This document shows positions 19,277-28,454 of a DNA stretch of 64,000 bases, piece after piece; position 1 is the first letter of the stretch; every line of letters begins with the position of its first letter. The translations under genes were made by a program, and so were the position numbers. Below the pieces are notes generated by a model. That model was given only the letters and a program-made list of their open reading frames with translations. It was not told the DNA's origin and searched no databases. The stretch comes from Salipaludibacillus sp. LMS25 (GTDB taxonomy: Bacteria > Bacillota > Bacilli > Bacillales > Salisediminibacteriaceae): positions 1,798,001 to 1,862,000 of the forward strand of contig NZ_CP093299.1 in assembly GCF_024362805.1 (NCBI RefSeq), in the 5' to 3' direction.

Positions 19277-20194
19277 CTAACCAACTTTCTTAGATTTGCC
19301 AATACGGCTCGTAATTAAGAAGTTAATGGTGGTTAATGCAATGATAATGAAGAATAAAACGATTGCCGCCGCAGAGGCTGATCCAAATGAATTATAGACA
19401 AAAGCATCTCTCCATAAGTAAGCTACCATTGTAATACCTTCTTCACGTAACCCTCTTCCTAAGAAGATTAAAGGCTCTGTGAATAACTGCAAGCTTCCGA
19501 TCGTCGCCGTAAAGACAACGAACATAATAACCGGTTTTAACATCGGTATCGTAATATGGCGTATTTGTTGAAGGATGGTCGCCCCATCAATTTTTGCCGC
19601 TTCATAAAGATCCTTTGGAATACTTTGCATGCCTGCCAGAAAAATAATCGTATTGTAACCTACCCAGCGCCAAAACACCATCGTTGCAATCGCCATTTTG
19701 ACCGGCCAATATTCCGCATTCCATCGAATTGGTCCTATATCAAGGAAACTTAAAATATAATTTGCAAATCCAAATGGCTGATTATTAAAGATAACACCGA
19801 AAATAATCGCTACTGCAACAATCGATGTAATATACGGTAAGAACACCAGTGTTCGAAATGAATTACGAAAACGTATGAGCTGTGAATTTAATGCAAATGC
19901 CAGGAATAAAGCAGCTATGATTTGCGGCAGAGTTCCCATTATTCCTATTAAGAATGTATTTTTTATTGACGAAAAAAAAGCCGGATCGGAGAAAATAAAT
20001 TCAAAATTGCTAAACCCTACATACTCCATAGGAGTGAGTCCATCCCAACGAAAGAAAGATAAATAAAAACTAAAAATCATTGGAAATAACCCAAAGATAG
20101 CAAACAAAATATAGAATGGCGATATAAATAAGTAGGCGGATAACGCTGTTCTTTTTTGATCTGACATTCTTTGTTTTTTCATTTTAGCAGTCAC
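19277..20194 (-). CDS. Carbohydrate ABC transporter permease (MalF/UgpA type)
   Basis: A 305-residue permease with six helices and the EAA loop YEAAKIDGATILQQIRHITI (about 193-212). GTG start at 20194 with AAGGAGG eight bases before. First of the two permease genes behind the binding protein; the 272-base gap between them holds a stable hairpin, which may lower permease output relative to the binding protein. Confidence 0.93.
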   Translation of the reverse strand: MTAKMKKQRMSDQKRTALSAYLFISPFYILFAIFGLFPMIFSFYLSFFRWDGLTPMEYVGFSNFEFIFSDPAFFSSIKNTFLIGIMGTLPQIIAALFLAFALNSQLIRFRNSFRTLVFLPYITSIVAVAIIFGVIFNNQPFGFANYILSFLDIGPIRWNAEYWPVKMAIATMVFWRWVGYNTIIFLAGMQSIPKDLYEAAKIDGATILQQIRHITIPMLKPVIMFVVFTATIGSLQLFTEPLIFLGRGLREEGITMVAYLWRDAFVYNSFGSASAAAIVLFFIIIALTTINFLITSRIGKSKKVG

Positions 20195-20418
20195 TACTTT
20201 TGCCTCCTTACATAGACAGTTTCCCTTATGTCGATAAAGGTGTGCCTACTCTGATTTTCTTGTTGATTTTCGAGTATCTCTCATAGAAATAGTCCTTATT
20301 TTATAAGCCACACTCGAAACCCGTTTTCAACAAGATACCTTTCATGAGTGGGCATTGTTTTTCGTTGACCTCACGTGCCATTTATCCATCTGAAAAAGAA
20401 ACGCAAGCTAATTTTATA

Positions 20419-20453
20419 GAGGAGTATAGCATGTGGTATCAGCTATACCCCTC
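20419..20453 (-). other. Stem-loop between binding-protein and permease genes
   Basis: GTATAGC (20424-20430) pairs with GCTATAC (20442-20448), extended by GAGG/CCCTC pairing with one bulge. There is no T run, so it is more likely an mRNA-stabilising or processing hairpin at the 3' end of the binding-protein message, as in mal operons, than a full terminator. Confidence 0.5.
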
Positions 20454-20466
20454 GATGGTTTAATAA

Positions 20467-21789
20467 CTATCTTGCTAAAATTCTTTCGATTCTATCCAGT
20501 GCTTCTTCCCAGGCTTCATCTGGGTCAACGCCACCTGAAACATCATCGATTGCTTGTTTAAACTCATCATCTACCGGGTAGTAATGTCTACCTTTGAATA
20601 CAGGCTCAACGGCTTGCGCTGCTTCACTGAACACTTGTGCTGTTGCAATTCCTCCAAAGTACTCATCTTCGTACTCTAAAAATTCAGGCATCTCATAGAC
20701 GGCTGGTGCGGATGGGAACAAACCGTAGCCAAGGAACGCTTTTAATTGCTGTTCAGGTGCTGTTAACCACTCGATAAACGCGTATGCTTCTTCCGCATGC
20801 TCTGTTTCAGCAGGGACCGTTAAGTACGAACCGCCCCAGTTACCTGCACCTTCAGGCAATGTCGTAATTGACCAAACTCCTTCTTCCGGTTCATTATCCT
20901 TAATAACACCTTGCATCCAAGCCGGTGCCAGCATTGTTGCATACTCACCGCCGGCCATGCCACTGAACCATTCTGGCGTCCATAATGGTATGTCACCAAC
21001 TAACTCATCATTTAACAAATCTGCTGTATAATCAAAAGCCGTTCTAATTTGATCATGTTCATCAACAATTAATTCACCATCAGTATTAAAATATTGTTGT
21101 GTTGCCTGATCACGGCGCGCATTGTAGACAAGCTCACCGCTATCCGTCATTAGTTTGCCAGTATCCTCACTGATTTTTTCTGCTACATCACGGAAATCAT
21201 CCCAAGTGGCTACTAATTCGGAAACATCTTCCGGAGAAGAGTCAAATCCTGCTTCTTCAAATACATCTGTACGATAGAACATTACCGTAGGACCGATGTC
21301 TGTTGGTAAGCCAAACTGGAAATCACCGTCGCCACTCTGTCCCCCACGCCATACCCAATCAAGGAACTCTCCTTCAACATCGTCAGCGCCGTGGTCATAG
21401 AGATTAATAAATGACTCTTGTGCATTTAAATATCTTCCAATTTGCGCTTCTTCTACCATTGAAATGTCAGGAGCACCGGAACCCGCTGAAATAGATGTAA
21501 ACAAATTATCATGCAGATCGTTCATGTCACTATTTTGAAGGTTGATGGTTACGTGCGGATTTTCTTCCACATACTCTTCAATTAAAACATCATATCCTGT
21601 ATTCCCAAATTCCCAAAATACCAGTTCTACTTCCGCATCTTCACTGCCAATTTGTTCTGTTGTGACGTCCCCTTCGTTCGTATCACCATCTTCATTTACA
21701 TCATTATTACCGTCATTTCCAGCGCCACAAGCCCCCAAAACAAAGATAGATAATAATGAGAATAGACCTATTTTACCGAATTTTAACAT
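20467..21789 (-). CDS. Sugar-binding lipoprotein of an ABC importer (family 1)
   Basis: A 440-residue protein with signal peptide and lipobox LGAC (Cys21), then an Asp/Glu-rich linker and the family 1 extracellular solute-binding fold (VELVFWEFGNTGYDVLIEEY, WTPEWFSGMAGGEYATMLAP, YAFIEWLTAPEQQLKAFL). It is strongly acidic, as in exported proteins of salt- or alkali-adapted bacilli. Ligand not readable; the neighbouring phosphorylase suggests beta-1,2-gluco-oligosaccharides. Ribosome site AAAGGAGG. The promoter at 21906 carries a cre-like site, so carbon catabolite control is likely. Confidence 0.93.
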   Translation of the reverse strand: MLKFGKIGLFSLLSIFVLGACGAGNDGNNDVNEDGDTNEGDVTTEQIGSEDAEVELVFWEFGNTGYDVLIEEYVEENPHVTINLQNSDMNDLHDNLFTSISAGSGAPDISMVEEAQIGRYLNAQESFINLYDHGADDVEGEFLDWVWRGGQSGDGDFQFGLPTDIGPTVMFYRTDVFEEAGFDSSPEDVSELVATWDDFRDVAEKISEDTGKLMTDSGELVYNARRDQATQQYFNTDGELIVDEHDQIRTAFDYTADLLNDELVGDIPLWTPEWFSGMAGGEYATMLAPAWMQGVIKDNEPEEGVWSITTLPEGAGNWGGSYLTVPAETEHAEEAYAFIEWLTAPEQQLKAFLGYGLFPSAPAVYEMPEFLEYEDEYFGGIATAQVFSEAAQAVEPVFKGRHYYPVDDEFKQAIDDVSGGVDPDEAWEEALDRIERILAR

Positions 21790-21905
21790 TTAAAATTTCC
21801 TCCTTTAAGCGTTTTTATATTCACGTAATACAAGATAAATAAAATGGGAACTATCCCCCCTTCACATAATTCACGAAATATGTTTTTTCTTAATAAGACT
21901 TCGCA

Positions 21906-21925
21906 ATTATATAAAGCGCTTTCAA
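21906..21925 (-). promoter_or_regulatory. Promoter -10 with cre-like operator before the sugar importer
   Basis: On the minus strand TTGAAAGCGCTTTAT (21911-21925) matches the cre consensus WTGNAANCGNWNNCW at 14 of 15 positions and runs into a perfect TATAAT (21906-21911). The site would lie in the -35/-10 spacer, where CcpA or a LacI-family repressor would block transcription. Confidence 0.65.
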
Positions 21926-21952
21926 AATTATTTGATTTGGTTTAGGGACAGT

Positions 21953-22237
21953 TTATACCTCGCCGGTCTCATTCGGGAAAATTTTCTGCCACCCAACTGA
22001 ATAATAATAGACATATACGCCATGTTCTTTCATCCGTTGGATCGCTTCTTCATAACGATGATGGGTATCACATAAGCCATCACCATTATTATCGTCCACT
22101 ACTTCCCCTAGTTTTTTAGATAAGATGGGCCAGATCAACAGACCCTTGCCAGTCTTATGATCTGAACCTTTTATTTGGTAGTAAGCTGTTGCATCTCCCC
22201 GCTTCAGCTCATTTGGAAATTGTATAATTGCCAACAC
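21953..22237 (-). pseudogene. GH1 beta-glucosidase gene, N-terminal fragment
   Basis: About 95 codons that follow the start of family 1 beta-glucosidases: AIIQFPNELKRGDATAYYQI, then GKGLLIW, DNNGDGLCDTHHRYEEAIQR, and YSVGWQKIFPNETGEV before a stop. Normal GH1 enzymes continue for about 350 more residues with both catalytic glutamates; these are absent. Substitutions at usually fixed places (RGDATAYY for WGxATASYQ, YSVGWQKIFP for FSIxWPRIFP) show drift after inactivation. The GTG start at 22237 keeps an AAAGGGGG ribosome site. It was probably the enzyme splitting the disaccharide left by the phosphorylase. Confidence 0.85.
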
Positions 22238-22462
22238 ATAACCCCCTTTCATTGTTTCCTCTGTTGAATAGTTTACTTCAATGACAAGATAAATATTCTA
22301 TCACAGGAAACACATTGACTAAAGCGGTTTCGTGACGAGTAAAAAAAATTATATTAACATATTTGAATTGCTCATCAGCTTAATATATCACCATAGTAAG
22401 AGATGTAAAATATAACACGTTTATTAGGACAGGTGGTGACATTATAACGAAAAAGCGCGTTA

Positions 22463-22489
22463 TTGTAAGCGCTAACGAAACCGCTTTCG
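22463..22489. promoter_or_regulatory. Tandem LacI/cre-type operators
   Basis: TTGTAAGCGCTAACG (22463-22477) fits the cre consensus at 14 of 15 positions and overlaps a second palindrome-like ACGAAACCGCTTTCG (22475-22489). A further AAGCGGTTTCGT is at 22322-22333. They lie between the LacI remnant and the GH1 remnant, where the local repressor or CcpA would have bound. Confidence 0.6.
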
Positions 22490-22578
22490 GACTTTATTAT
22501 AAACTCTAAATAAGAAAAAAGCAATATTTTTATCTTTGGAAAGAAACGTAGCGAAAGATAACTCTTTGAAGCGTTAGG

Positions 22579-22716
22579 TTAACCATTTATGCCACAAGAG
22601 TCCCTTTCAAGAATCTCCGGATCCACTTGCATCACCGTGGATTGTGTCCGATTGGAAATTAAATTATTAAGCATTTCACCTGCTAATTAAGCTATTTCCC
22701 GTATCGTTAATTTCAT
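22579..22716 (-). pseudogene. LacI-family regulator, internally deleted remnant
   Basis: Forty-six codons on the minus strand: MKLTIREIA, a stop, then LAGEMLNNLISNRTQ and VDPEILERDSCGING. The first nine residues are the standard start of a LacI-family DNA-binding domain. The rest matches the extreme C-terminus of the same family (GEMLxxLI...PELIERDSCG). About 280 codons between are missing, so a single deletion fused the ends. The ribosome site AGAGGGA survives. It would have been the local repressor of the glucan locus. Confidence 0.75.
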
Positions 22717-23639
22717 TAGTTATCCCTCTAATTTTATTCGTATAATACCTTTCTCATATTATATGCATTATAAAAGTCACTTATTGCATTAATATAATTA
22801 ATTATGTTGGAACAATTTTAGGAATACTTCTATTTACAATCTGTAGCATAACTATCTGTCATCTTTAAGTAAAACTTTTTTTCATAAGCTCGAATATCAC
22901 AAATCGTTATGTTACTAACTGAACCCATTCATCATGTAAAACACATTTGTAAAAATCGTGTTGTATTCTTTTCAGTTCATACAGAGCCCTACCTTGCCTT
23001 CATTAACCGTGCTTCAACAACTTTTCAAAAAGTCAATACACTTAGAAACACTATTAAAACGTAAGTGACGTTCTAATGAAAATTCCAATTAAAAAATTAC
23101 TTCCTTTAATTTTAGTCTCTCTTCCTTTATTATCAAAAACATATTTTTAATGGAGGAAAAAAGACATTGGTAAACTGATTTACCAATGCCTTATTATGGG
23201 TGATCTTTAGTCATATTATGTTTTATCTTCTTAAGAAAAAGAATGTTTAATTAAGACTAAAATAGGATGGTAATCCCATTAAAGACAATGTAATAAGCAA
23301 CTCCCACTTGTCATCAATTACCCACTTCTTTCTCATGTCCCGTACAGAAGGACAAAAACAGGCCCTGCTCTTCCTAAATTAATTTATTACATAGAGTATT
23401 TTTAGTTAGAGTACCCATATTCACAGTAAAAGAGGACCGAGATAACATTCCCTATGTTTCATCAATCAATTTCACTTTTCAACGTGCTACGATTTCATTT
23501 ATCTTTTCGATTGAGTTGACTCTCACCATCCAATTATCAATCCTATCAGCTGGAGGTAGAAATCCAAGGTTTCAGCAGCATCACGTGGCCCACAATGCCA
23601 TCATTTCTATTAAAACAGCAGTGTATATCGCGCGGCTGC
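22717..23639. other. Intergenic region with decayed coding-like scraps
   Basis: No intact gene. On the minus strand near 23470-23600 short frames such as DGIVGHVMLLKPW and DRIDNWMVRVNSIEKINEIV look protein-like but are split by frameshifts; I cannot assign them. The terminator at 23157-23188 is the only firm element. Confidence 0.45.
23157..23188 (-). terminator. Rho-independent terminator (minus strand)
   Basis: CATTGGTAAA (23165-23174) pairs perfectly with TTTACCAATG (23179-23188) around a four-base loop; on the minus strand a T run follows (23157-23162). It would end transcripts of the importer at 23640-27132 after the lost gene between. Confidence 0.8.
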
Positions 23640-25205
23640 TTAATTCTGAGCATACTGCTCATTTATTTCATCAATAATTTGCTGTCCGCCATTTTCAAGC
23701 CATTGATCTACTGCCACATCTACATCCTCAATACCCCTTTGACCTACGACAATCTCCGTCATAATTCTTTCAAACTCTGAATCCAACTGCGCACCTTGCT
23801 GCAGGTTTGTCTCAGACATTAAACCAGGATTGTCATCTCTCCAATGATATTTTGCATTCATTTCGTAGTATGCTGCGAGGTTCTCCTCGAATTCCTCACC
23901 TAACCACCAGTATGCTCTATGAAGCGGATTCCATGCTCGTAAAATATCCGTACCAATTGAAGCGACCTCGTCTTCTTCCCATTTGTCTAACTCCTCAATT
24001 GTCCCATCCTCATTCTTTGTCCAATGAATATCTTCCAGACCATGACGAGTGATTTCATAGCCTTCCGTTACATTCCATTCATAGATTGCCAACATCCGAC
24101 GAACTTTTTCTTCACTCATATCTGCATTTAATATTTTCTTAAAGTGAGAATCTCGTGTCGGTGTCGTCCTCTCCCCATCTGGTCCTTTTGGCGGTGGGAA
24201 GTAAGTCAGTTCAGCATTAGGATCAGTTTCTTTCACCTCTACTTCTTCCTTGCGATAGGTACTGTTCGGATTTACATATTCAATACCAACGATCCCTTCG
24301 CTTAATAGAGCATTTGGGTCTGTCCATTCATTGTGTAGCATAAAGTCACGATCAAGTACACCCTCTTCATAAGCTTTTTTCATAAAGGCAATATATTCTC
24401 TTAATTCCTCTCTTTGCGCCTGATAGGGAACCAGTTCTCCGTCCATATCATACCATTGACGTGCAAGCCCGAAAGCACCTCCACGCCAAGCATTTCCTTC
24501 ATTAGGATCAAATAGTCCAACGGAAGAAAATCCAACGGTATCATCCATACCTGTCTGGTTCGGGTCATCATGAGCGAATGCATAGGCAACTTCATAAAAT
24601 TCGTCAATCGTTTCCGGCACATCCAGCCCTAGTTGGTCCAGCCAGTCCTGACGGATAGCAAGCATATTCCTTTCCTGCAAGCGATACTCCGGAACACCAT
24701 AATAATGGCCGCTTGGATTAAGAATCTCCCAGGCCCACTGAGGGATATGGTCACGAAGAGCAGGGTAATCATCCAATAGCGGCTTTACATCATACAAAGC
24801 CCCTCGTTCAGCCCAATCTGTAAAAATACGGCTATCACTATGGCCAAAACGCATGACATCAGGCAGATTTCCACTGGCAGCTAATGTATTCAACTGATCT
24901 TCATAACTTCCAGAATCAACAAACTGCACATCCATCGTTATATTGAACTTATCTTCAATATACTCGTACATGGCATTCCCTTCATACTTCTTCGGTGAAC
25001 CGGTTTCTAAAAAACTAATTGTTAAATGTTCGCTGAAATCGTAAGGGTCTACCTCGCCGGCTTCGTTACCTCCTTGTGTAGAAGCGTTAGTATCACCGCC
25101 TCCGCCACTTGTTGCGGAAGCTTCCTCTTCCTCGTCAAGACTGAAGCACCCAGACAACACAACTAACATGGCAACAGACATAATGGACAGGGTAAATTTC
25201 TTCAC
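23640..25205 (-). CDS. Solute-binding lipoprotein of a second carbohydrate ABC importer (LplA-like)
   Basis: About 521 residues: signal peptide with lipobox LSGC (Cys20), Asp/Glu and Gly-rich linker, then the large family 1 binding fold typical of LplA/YtcQ proteins (HLTISFLETGSPKKYEGNAM, FNITMDVQFVDSGSYEDQLNTLAASGNLPDVM). I start it at the GTG at 25205 because AGGAGGA lies just before it and the signal peptide then begins KKFTLSIMS; the longer frame to 25274 has no ribosome site. It works with the two permeases that precede it. Ligand unknown; LplA-type systems mostly import oligosaccharides from plant or algal polymers. Confidence 0.9.
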   Translation of the reverse strand: MKKFTLSIMSVAMLVVLSGCFSLDEEEEASATSGGGGDTNASTQGGNEAGEVDPYDFSEHLTISFLETGSPKKYEGNAMYEYIEDKFNITMDVQFVDSGSYEDQLNTLAASGNLPDVMRFGHSDSRIFTDWAERGALYDVKPLLDDYPALRDHIPQWAWEILNPSGHYYGVPEYRLQERNMLAIRQDWLDQLGLDVPETIDEFYEVAYAFAHDDPNQTGMDDTVGFSSVGLFDPNEGNAWRGGAFGLARQWYDMDGELVPYQAQREELREYIAFMKKAYEEGVLDRDFMLHNEWTDPNALLSEGIVGIEYVNPNSTYRKEEVEVKETDPNAELTYFPPPKGPDGERTTPTRDSHFKKILNADMSEEKVRRMLAIYEWNVTEGYEITRHGLEDIHWTKNEDGTIEELDKWEEDEVASIGTDILRAWNPLHRAYWWLGEEFEENLAAYYEMNAKYHWRDDNPGLMSETNLQQGAQLDSEFERIMTEIVVGQRGIEDVDVAVDQWLENGGQQIIDEINEQYAQN

Positions 25206-25270
25206 TTTTCTCCTCCTATGTATCATTAGTTTTATATCTAAACCGCAGCAAACCATGCGGAAAAGATCCA

Positions 25271-26152
25271 TCACCCTTTCACAGAACCAAGCAAAAATCC
25301 TTTGTTAAAATACTTCTGGAAAAACGGAAAGATAACAATCAGCGGAGTAATGGTTATGACAATAGCAGCCATTGGAACTGCTGGACTGAATGCAATCTCA
25401 TCTACTGTTTCAAGTGTCTCTTCATTTTGGATGATCATTTGCCGTAACAAAACTTGAAGCGGCATTTTACTATGGTCATGAAGGTATAGAACTGCTTCAA
25501 AATAAGAGTTCCAATGACCAACAAGATAAAAGATTGTAAAGGTAGCCAGTGCGGGCTTAGCGAGAGGGAGGGCCACATTCCAGAACAGACGGAATTCTCC
25601 ACAACCATCAATTCTCCCTGCTTCTTCCAACTCTTTAGGTATGTTTGAAAACAAGCCACGCATCACAATGAGGTAAAAAGGCGATATTGCGGATGTAAGC
25701 CAAATGGCCCAATAACTGTTTATCAAGCCCAGACTGTTAACAATGAGATAGGTAGGAATCATCCCTCCCGCAAACAAAATCGTAAAAAGCACCATAAAGT
25801 TAAGATACGCCCTTCCAGGAAGCCACCTTTTTGATAAGCTGTAAGCCATTAATGTTGTCAAAGAGATATTAATAAATGTCCCCACACCAGTTATCACGAT
25901 TGAATTCCATAGACTGTTCAAAAAACGCTCGTTTGAAAACAAGTAGGTGAAAGCATCAAAAGTCCACTCACGGGGAATGAGGAAAAAACGCCTTGTCAAA
26001 AATTCTGAATGGGCAGCAAAAGACCCACCATAAATATAGAGGATTGGCAGCATTACCGTAGCTGTTATCAAGCAGAGCACAGTATAAATAAAAATAGAAA
26101 ATAACGTATCTTCATTAAACAGTTTTTTTCTTATAGACCGTTTAACAGCCAT
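25271..26152 (-). CDS. Carbohydrate ABC transporter permease (LplC/MalG type)
   Basis: A 293-residue permease with six helices and the EAA loop LEEAGRIDGCGEFRLFWNVA (about 190-209). It ends in SVKG, the common end of LplC-type proteins. Its start overlaps the previous permease gene by one base. It pairs with the LplB-type protein; the ATPase must come from elsewhere. Confidence 0.93.
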   Translation of the reverse strand: MAVKRSIRKKLFNEDTLFSIFIYTVLCLITATVMLPILYIYGGSFAAHSEFLTRRFFLIPREWTFDAFTYLFSNERFLNSLWNSIVITGVGTFINISLTTLMAYSLSKRWLPGRAYLNFMVLFTILFAGGMIPTYLIVNSLGLINSYWAIWLTSAISPFYLIVMRGLFSNIPKELEEAGRIDGCGEFRLFWNVALPLAKPALATFTIFYLVGHWNSYFEAVLYLHDHSKMPLQVLLRQMIIQNEETLETVDEIAFSPAVPMAAIVITITPLIVIFPFFQKYFNKGFLLGSVKG

Positions 26153-27132
26153 TAATAAACCCCCTCTTTACCCATCTTTTTAGCAATATAGTTAGAGCAA
26201 ATCACCATTACAAGCCCCACAACGGATTTAAAAAGCCCGACAGCCGATGTATAACTATACTCTCCTCCCAAGATTCCCGCCCGATAAACATAGGTGTCGA
26301 ATACATCTGACACACCAATATTAAGTGGATTTTGCAAAAGGTATATGTGTGTAAAGCTTAAATCCATAAACCCTGCCATGCGAAGAATAAACATAATGAC
26401 AATTAAATATAAAATTGACGGAATTGTGATGTGCAACATCATTTGGAACCTTGTCGCCCCATCTACACGTGCTGCTTCATAAAGCTGCGGATTAATTGCA
26501 GATATGGCAGCGAGATAAATAATAGCATCCCAGCCCATCCCGTTCCAAATATTATGGAGAACCCACACCGGTCTGAAGAACTCTGGTTCCGTCATTAATT
26601 CGACACGGTCAAATCCATACGACATTAGCATCTGGTTGACAACCCCTGTCTGGGATGAAAAAAGAAGTGCCGTAATCCCTACAATTACTACCCAGGAAAC
26701 AAAGTGAGGGGTATATAGAATAGTCTGAACAGTGCTCTTAAACATTTTCACCCTTACCTCATTTAATAAAAGAGCTAAAATAATGGGCGCAGGAAAATAA
26801 AATATTATGTCGTAAAAACTCAGTACCAATGTATTCCATAATAAGTCCACAAAAATTCTTTCTGTAAATAGTCTTTCGAAATTAGCCAGACCTACCCACT
26901 CACTCCCACGGAAACCGGCGAATGGATCATAGCTCATAAAAGCAATCGAAAGCCCAAACATAGGCCCGTATTTAAAGATGAGAAAAAATAGTATTCCAGG
27001 CAGCATCATCAAGTAAAGAGGCATCGCTCTTTTAATCAACTTCATCGTTTGTTTCCTCTGTTTAGCTCTCATACTTTGCTTAGTCATAATTGTGAATGGT
27101 TTCCTAAAAGCTTGTCTTACCGTTCTTTCCAT
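26152..27132 (-). CDS. Carbohydrate ABC transporter permease (LplB/MalF type)
   Basis: About 326 residues; six helices and the EAA loop YEAARVDGATRFQMMLHITI. The motif MMLPGILFFLIFKYGPMFGLSIAF opens the membrane domain, typical of LplB. I start it at the ATG at 27132 (MERTVRQAF), which has AAAGGAGGG six bases before; the frame extends to 27162 without a ribosome site. First gene of the operon and divergent from the GntR regulator. Confidence 0.92.
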   Translation of the reverse strand: MERTVRQAFRKPFTIMTKQSMRAKQRKQTMKLIKRAMPLYLMMLPGILFFLIFKYGPMFGLSIAFMSYDPFAGFRGSEWVGLANFERLFTERIFVDLLWNTLVLSFYDIIFYFPAPIILALLLNEVRVKMFKSTVQTILYTPHFVSWVVIVGITALLFSSQTGVVNQMLMSYGFDRVELMTEPEFFRPVWVLHNIWNGMGWDAIIYLAAISAINPQLYEAARVDGATRFQMMLHITIPSILYLIVIMFILRMAGFMDLSFTHIYLLQNPLNIGVSDVFDTYVYRAGILGGEYSYTSAVGLFKSVVGLVMVICSNYIAKKMGKEGVY

Positions 27133-27378
27133 GAACTCCCTCCTTTGATGTATAGACATCACTTGAGATTATAAAGTGCAATTATTGATATAGAGTTAAT
27201 TCCAGGTAAATAATTATTAACATAATATAAGGGAAAATTTAAATTAATCTACTAAACCCTTCTGTACTAGTATTATATCTGTTAACAAACAGGTACCTTA
27301 CCGGTCATTCGATTTTTTTATCCCTTAGCTGTGCTATACTGGATTAAAAACGCACATGTCTAGAGGTGTTATATAAAC

Positions 27379-28107
27379 GTGAAAAAAGAGAAGCCTAGTT
27401 ATTTATATGTAAAAGATGAGTTAGTTAAAAAAATCGAAAACGGTGATTTTGAAGTAGGTTCTAAACTGCCCTCTGAAATTAAGATGGCTAAGTACTTTAA
27501 CGTCAGCAGAGAAACTTTTCGATCAGCCGTAAAAAAGTTGGAACAAGAAGGGAAAGTAGTGGTAAAGAGGGGAGTAGGAACCTTTGTTTCTTCACCATTA
27601 AGTACAATTCCTAGTTCTCTCGAAAATCTATGGAGTATCGGATCGCTTATCCGTTCTGCAGGATTGAAGGAGGGAGAGCACCGAGAGTCTATCACTACCG
27701 TTCCTTGTAAAAAGGAATGGTCAGAAAAACTAAGCTGTGAACCCCAGTCTGAAGTGATCAAGCACGAACGAATCAGAACAGCAGACGGGGAACCTGTCGT
27801 TTATTCAATTAATTTCTTACCTAAGAAAGTTCTGGGGGCCTTTTTTAACAACGAAAATTTTAGCGGCTCTTTACTTAATTATTTAAAAAGCAACTGTGGC
27901 ATCTCTATTGTCCGAGCTGACACTGAGCTTTCCGTCCCGTTACACACAGATAAATACTGTCAGAAGTTGCTTATACATCCATCCACAACAGTCGTCCTGT
28001 TAAAGCAGCTACATTACGATGAAATTAACAGACCAATTTTGTATTCCTATGATTACTTAAGAAACGACGTTTTCAAATTCTGGATCAGAAGGACGCTCAC
28101 TAATTGA
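27379..28107 (+). CDS. GntR-family transcriptional regulator with UTRA domain (HutC type)
   Basis: A 242-residue regulator. Winged helix at about 5-72 (GSKLPSEIKMAKYFNVSRETFRSAVKKLEQEGKVVVKRGVGTF pattern), then a UTRA ligand domain (about 90-235) with VIKHERIRTADGEPVVYSINFLP and PILYSYDYLRNDVFKF. Starts at GTG with AGAGGTG ahead. Divergent from the LplB-type operon, so it probably controls that importer in response to a sugar or sugar phosphate; inference from position. A -10-like TATACT stands at about 27334-27339. Confidence 0.9.
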   Translation: MKKEKPSYLYVKDELVKKIENGDFEVGSKLPSEIKMAKYFNVSRETFRSAVKKLEQEGKVVVKRGVGTFVSSPLSTIPSSLENLWSIGSLIRSAGLKEGEHRESITTVPCKKEWSEKLSCEPQSEVIKHERIRTADGEPVVYSINFLPKKVLGAFFNNENFSGSLLNYLKSNCGISIVRADTELSVPLHTDKYCQKLLIHPSTTVVLLKQLHYDEINRPILYSYDYLRNDVFKFWIRRTLTN

Positions 28108-28454
28108 CAAGGAGCGATATATTTGACACAAATAATAGTTAAAACAATTATCAGAAAGGGCTGAGTTTAACAGAAAAAACAGTCAAGCAATCAGCCACTT
28201 GTTCAGCAACCTCGCTACTATTTAAGTGTCTGGATCCTCTCACTTAGACCTGGTTGCGTTTACTTCCGGTGGATTCGATAGTTTTCACCACTTTAATTAA
28301 TGCCTTGGGATCTTTTTGTGCCCTTCTAGTTCGGGAAGAAGGGGGAAGGTGTACTGCATTGGAGAAAGACAGTGTGTATGAGTAGCAACGGCTCATCAGC
28401 TTTAAACTATTTGATTTTGAAGTCATTATTTAGAAAATATAAAGGGGGAATAGT
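28108..28454. other. Intergenic region
   Basis: A minus-strand frame at 28244-28426 (60 codons, ending in KDPKALIKVVKTIESTGSKR) has no ribosome site and no match I know. Nothing else is seen besides the ribosome site of the next gene. Confidence 0.4.

Noticed and set aside
28244..28426. 60-codon minus-strand ORF
   Set aside because: No ribosome site and no family match; composition not convincing.
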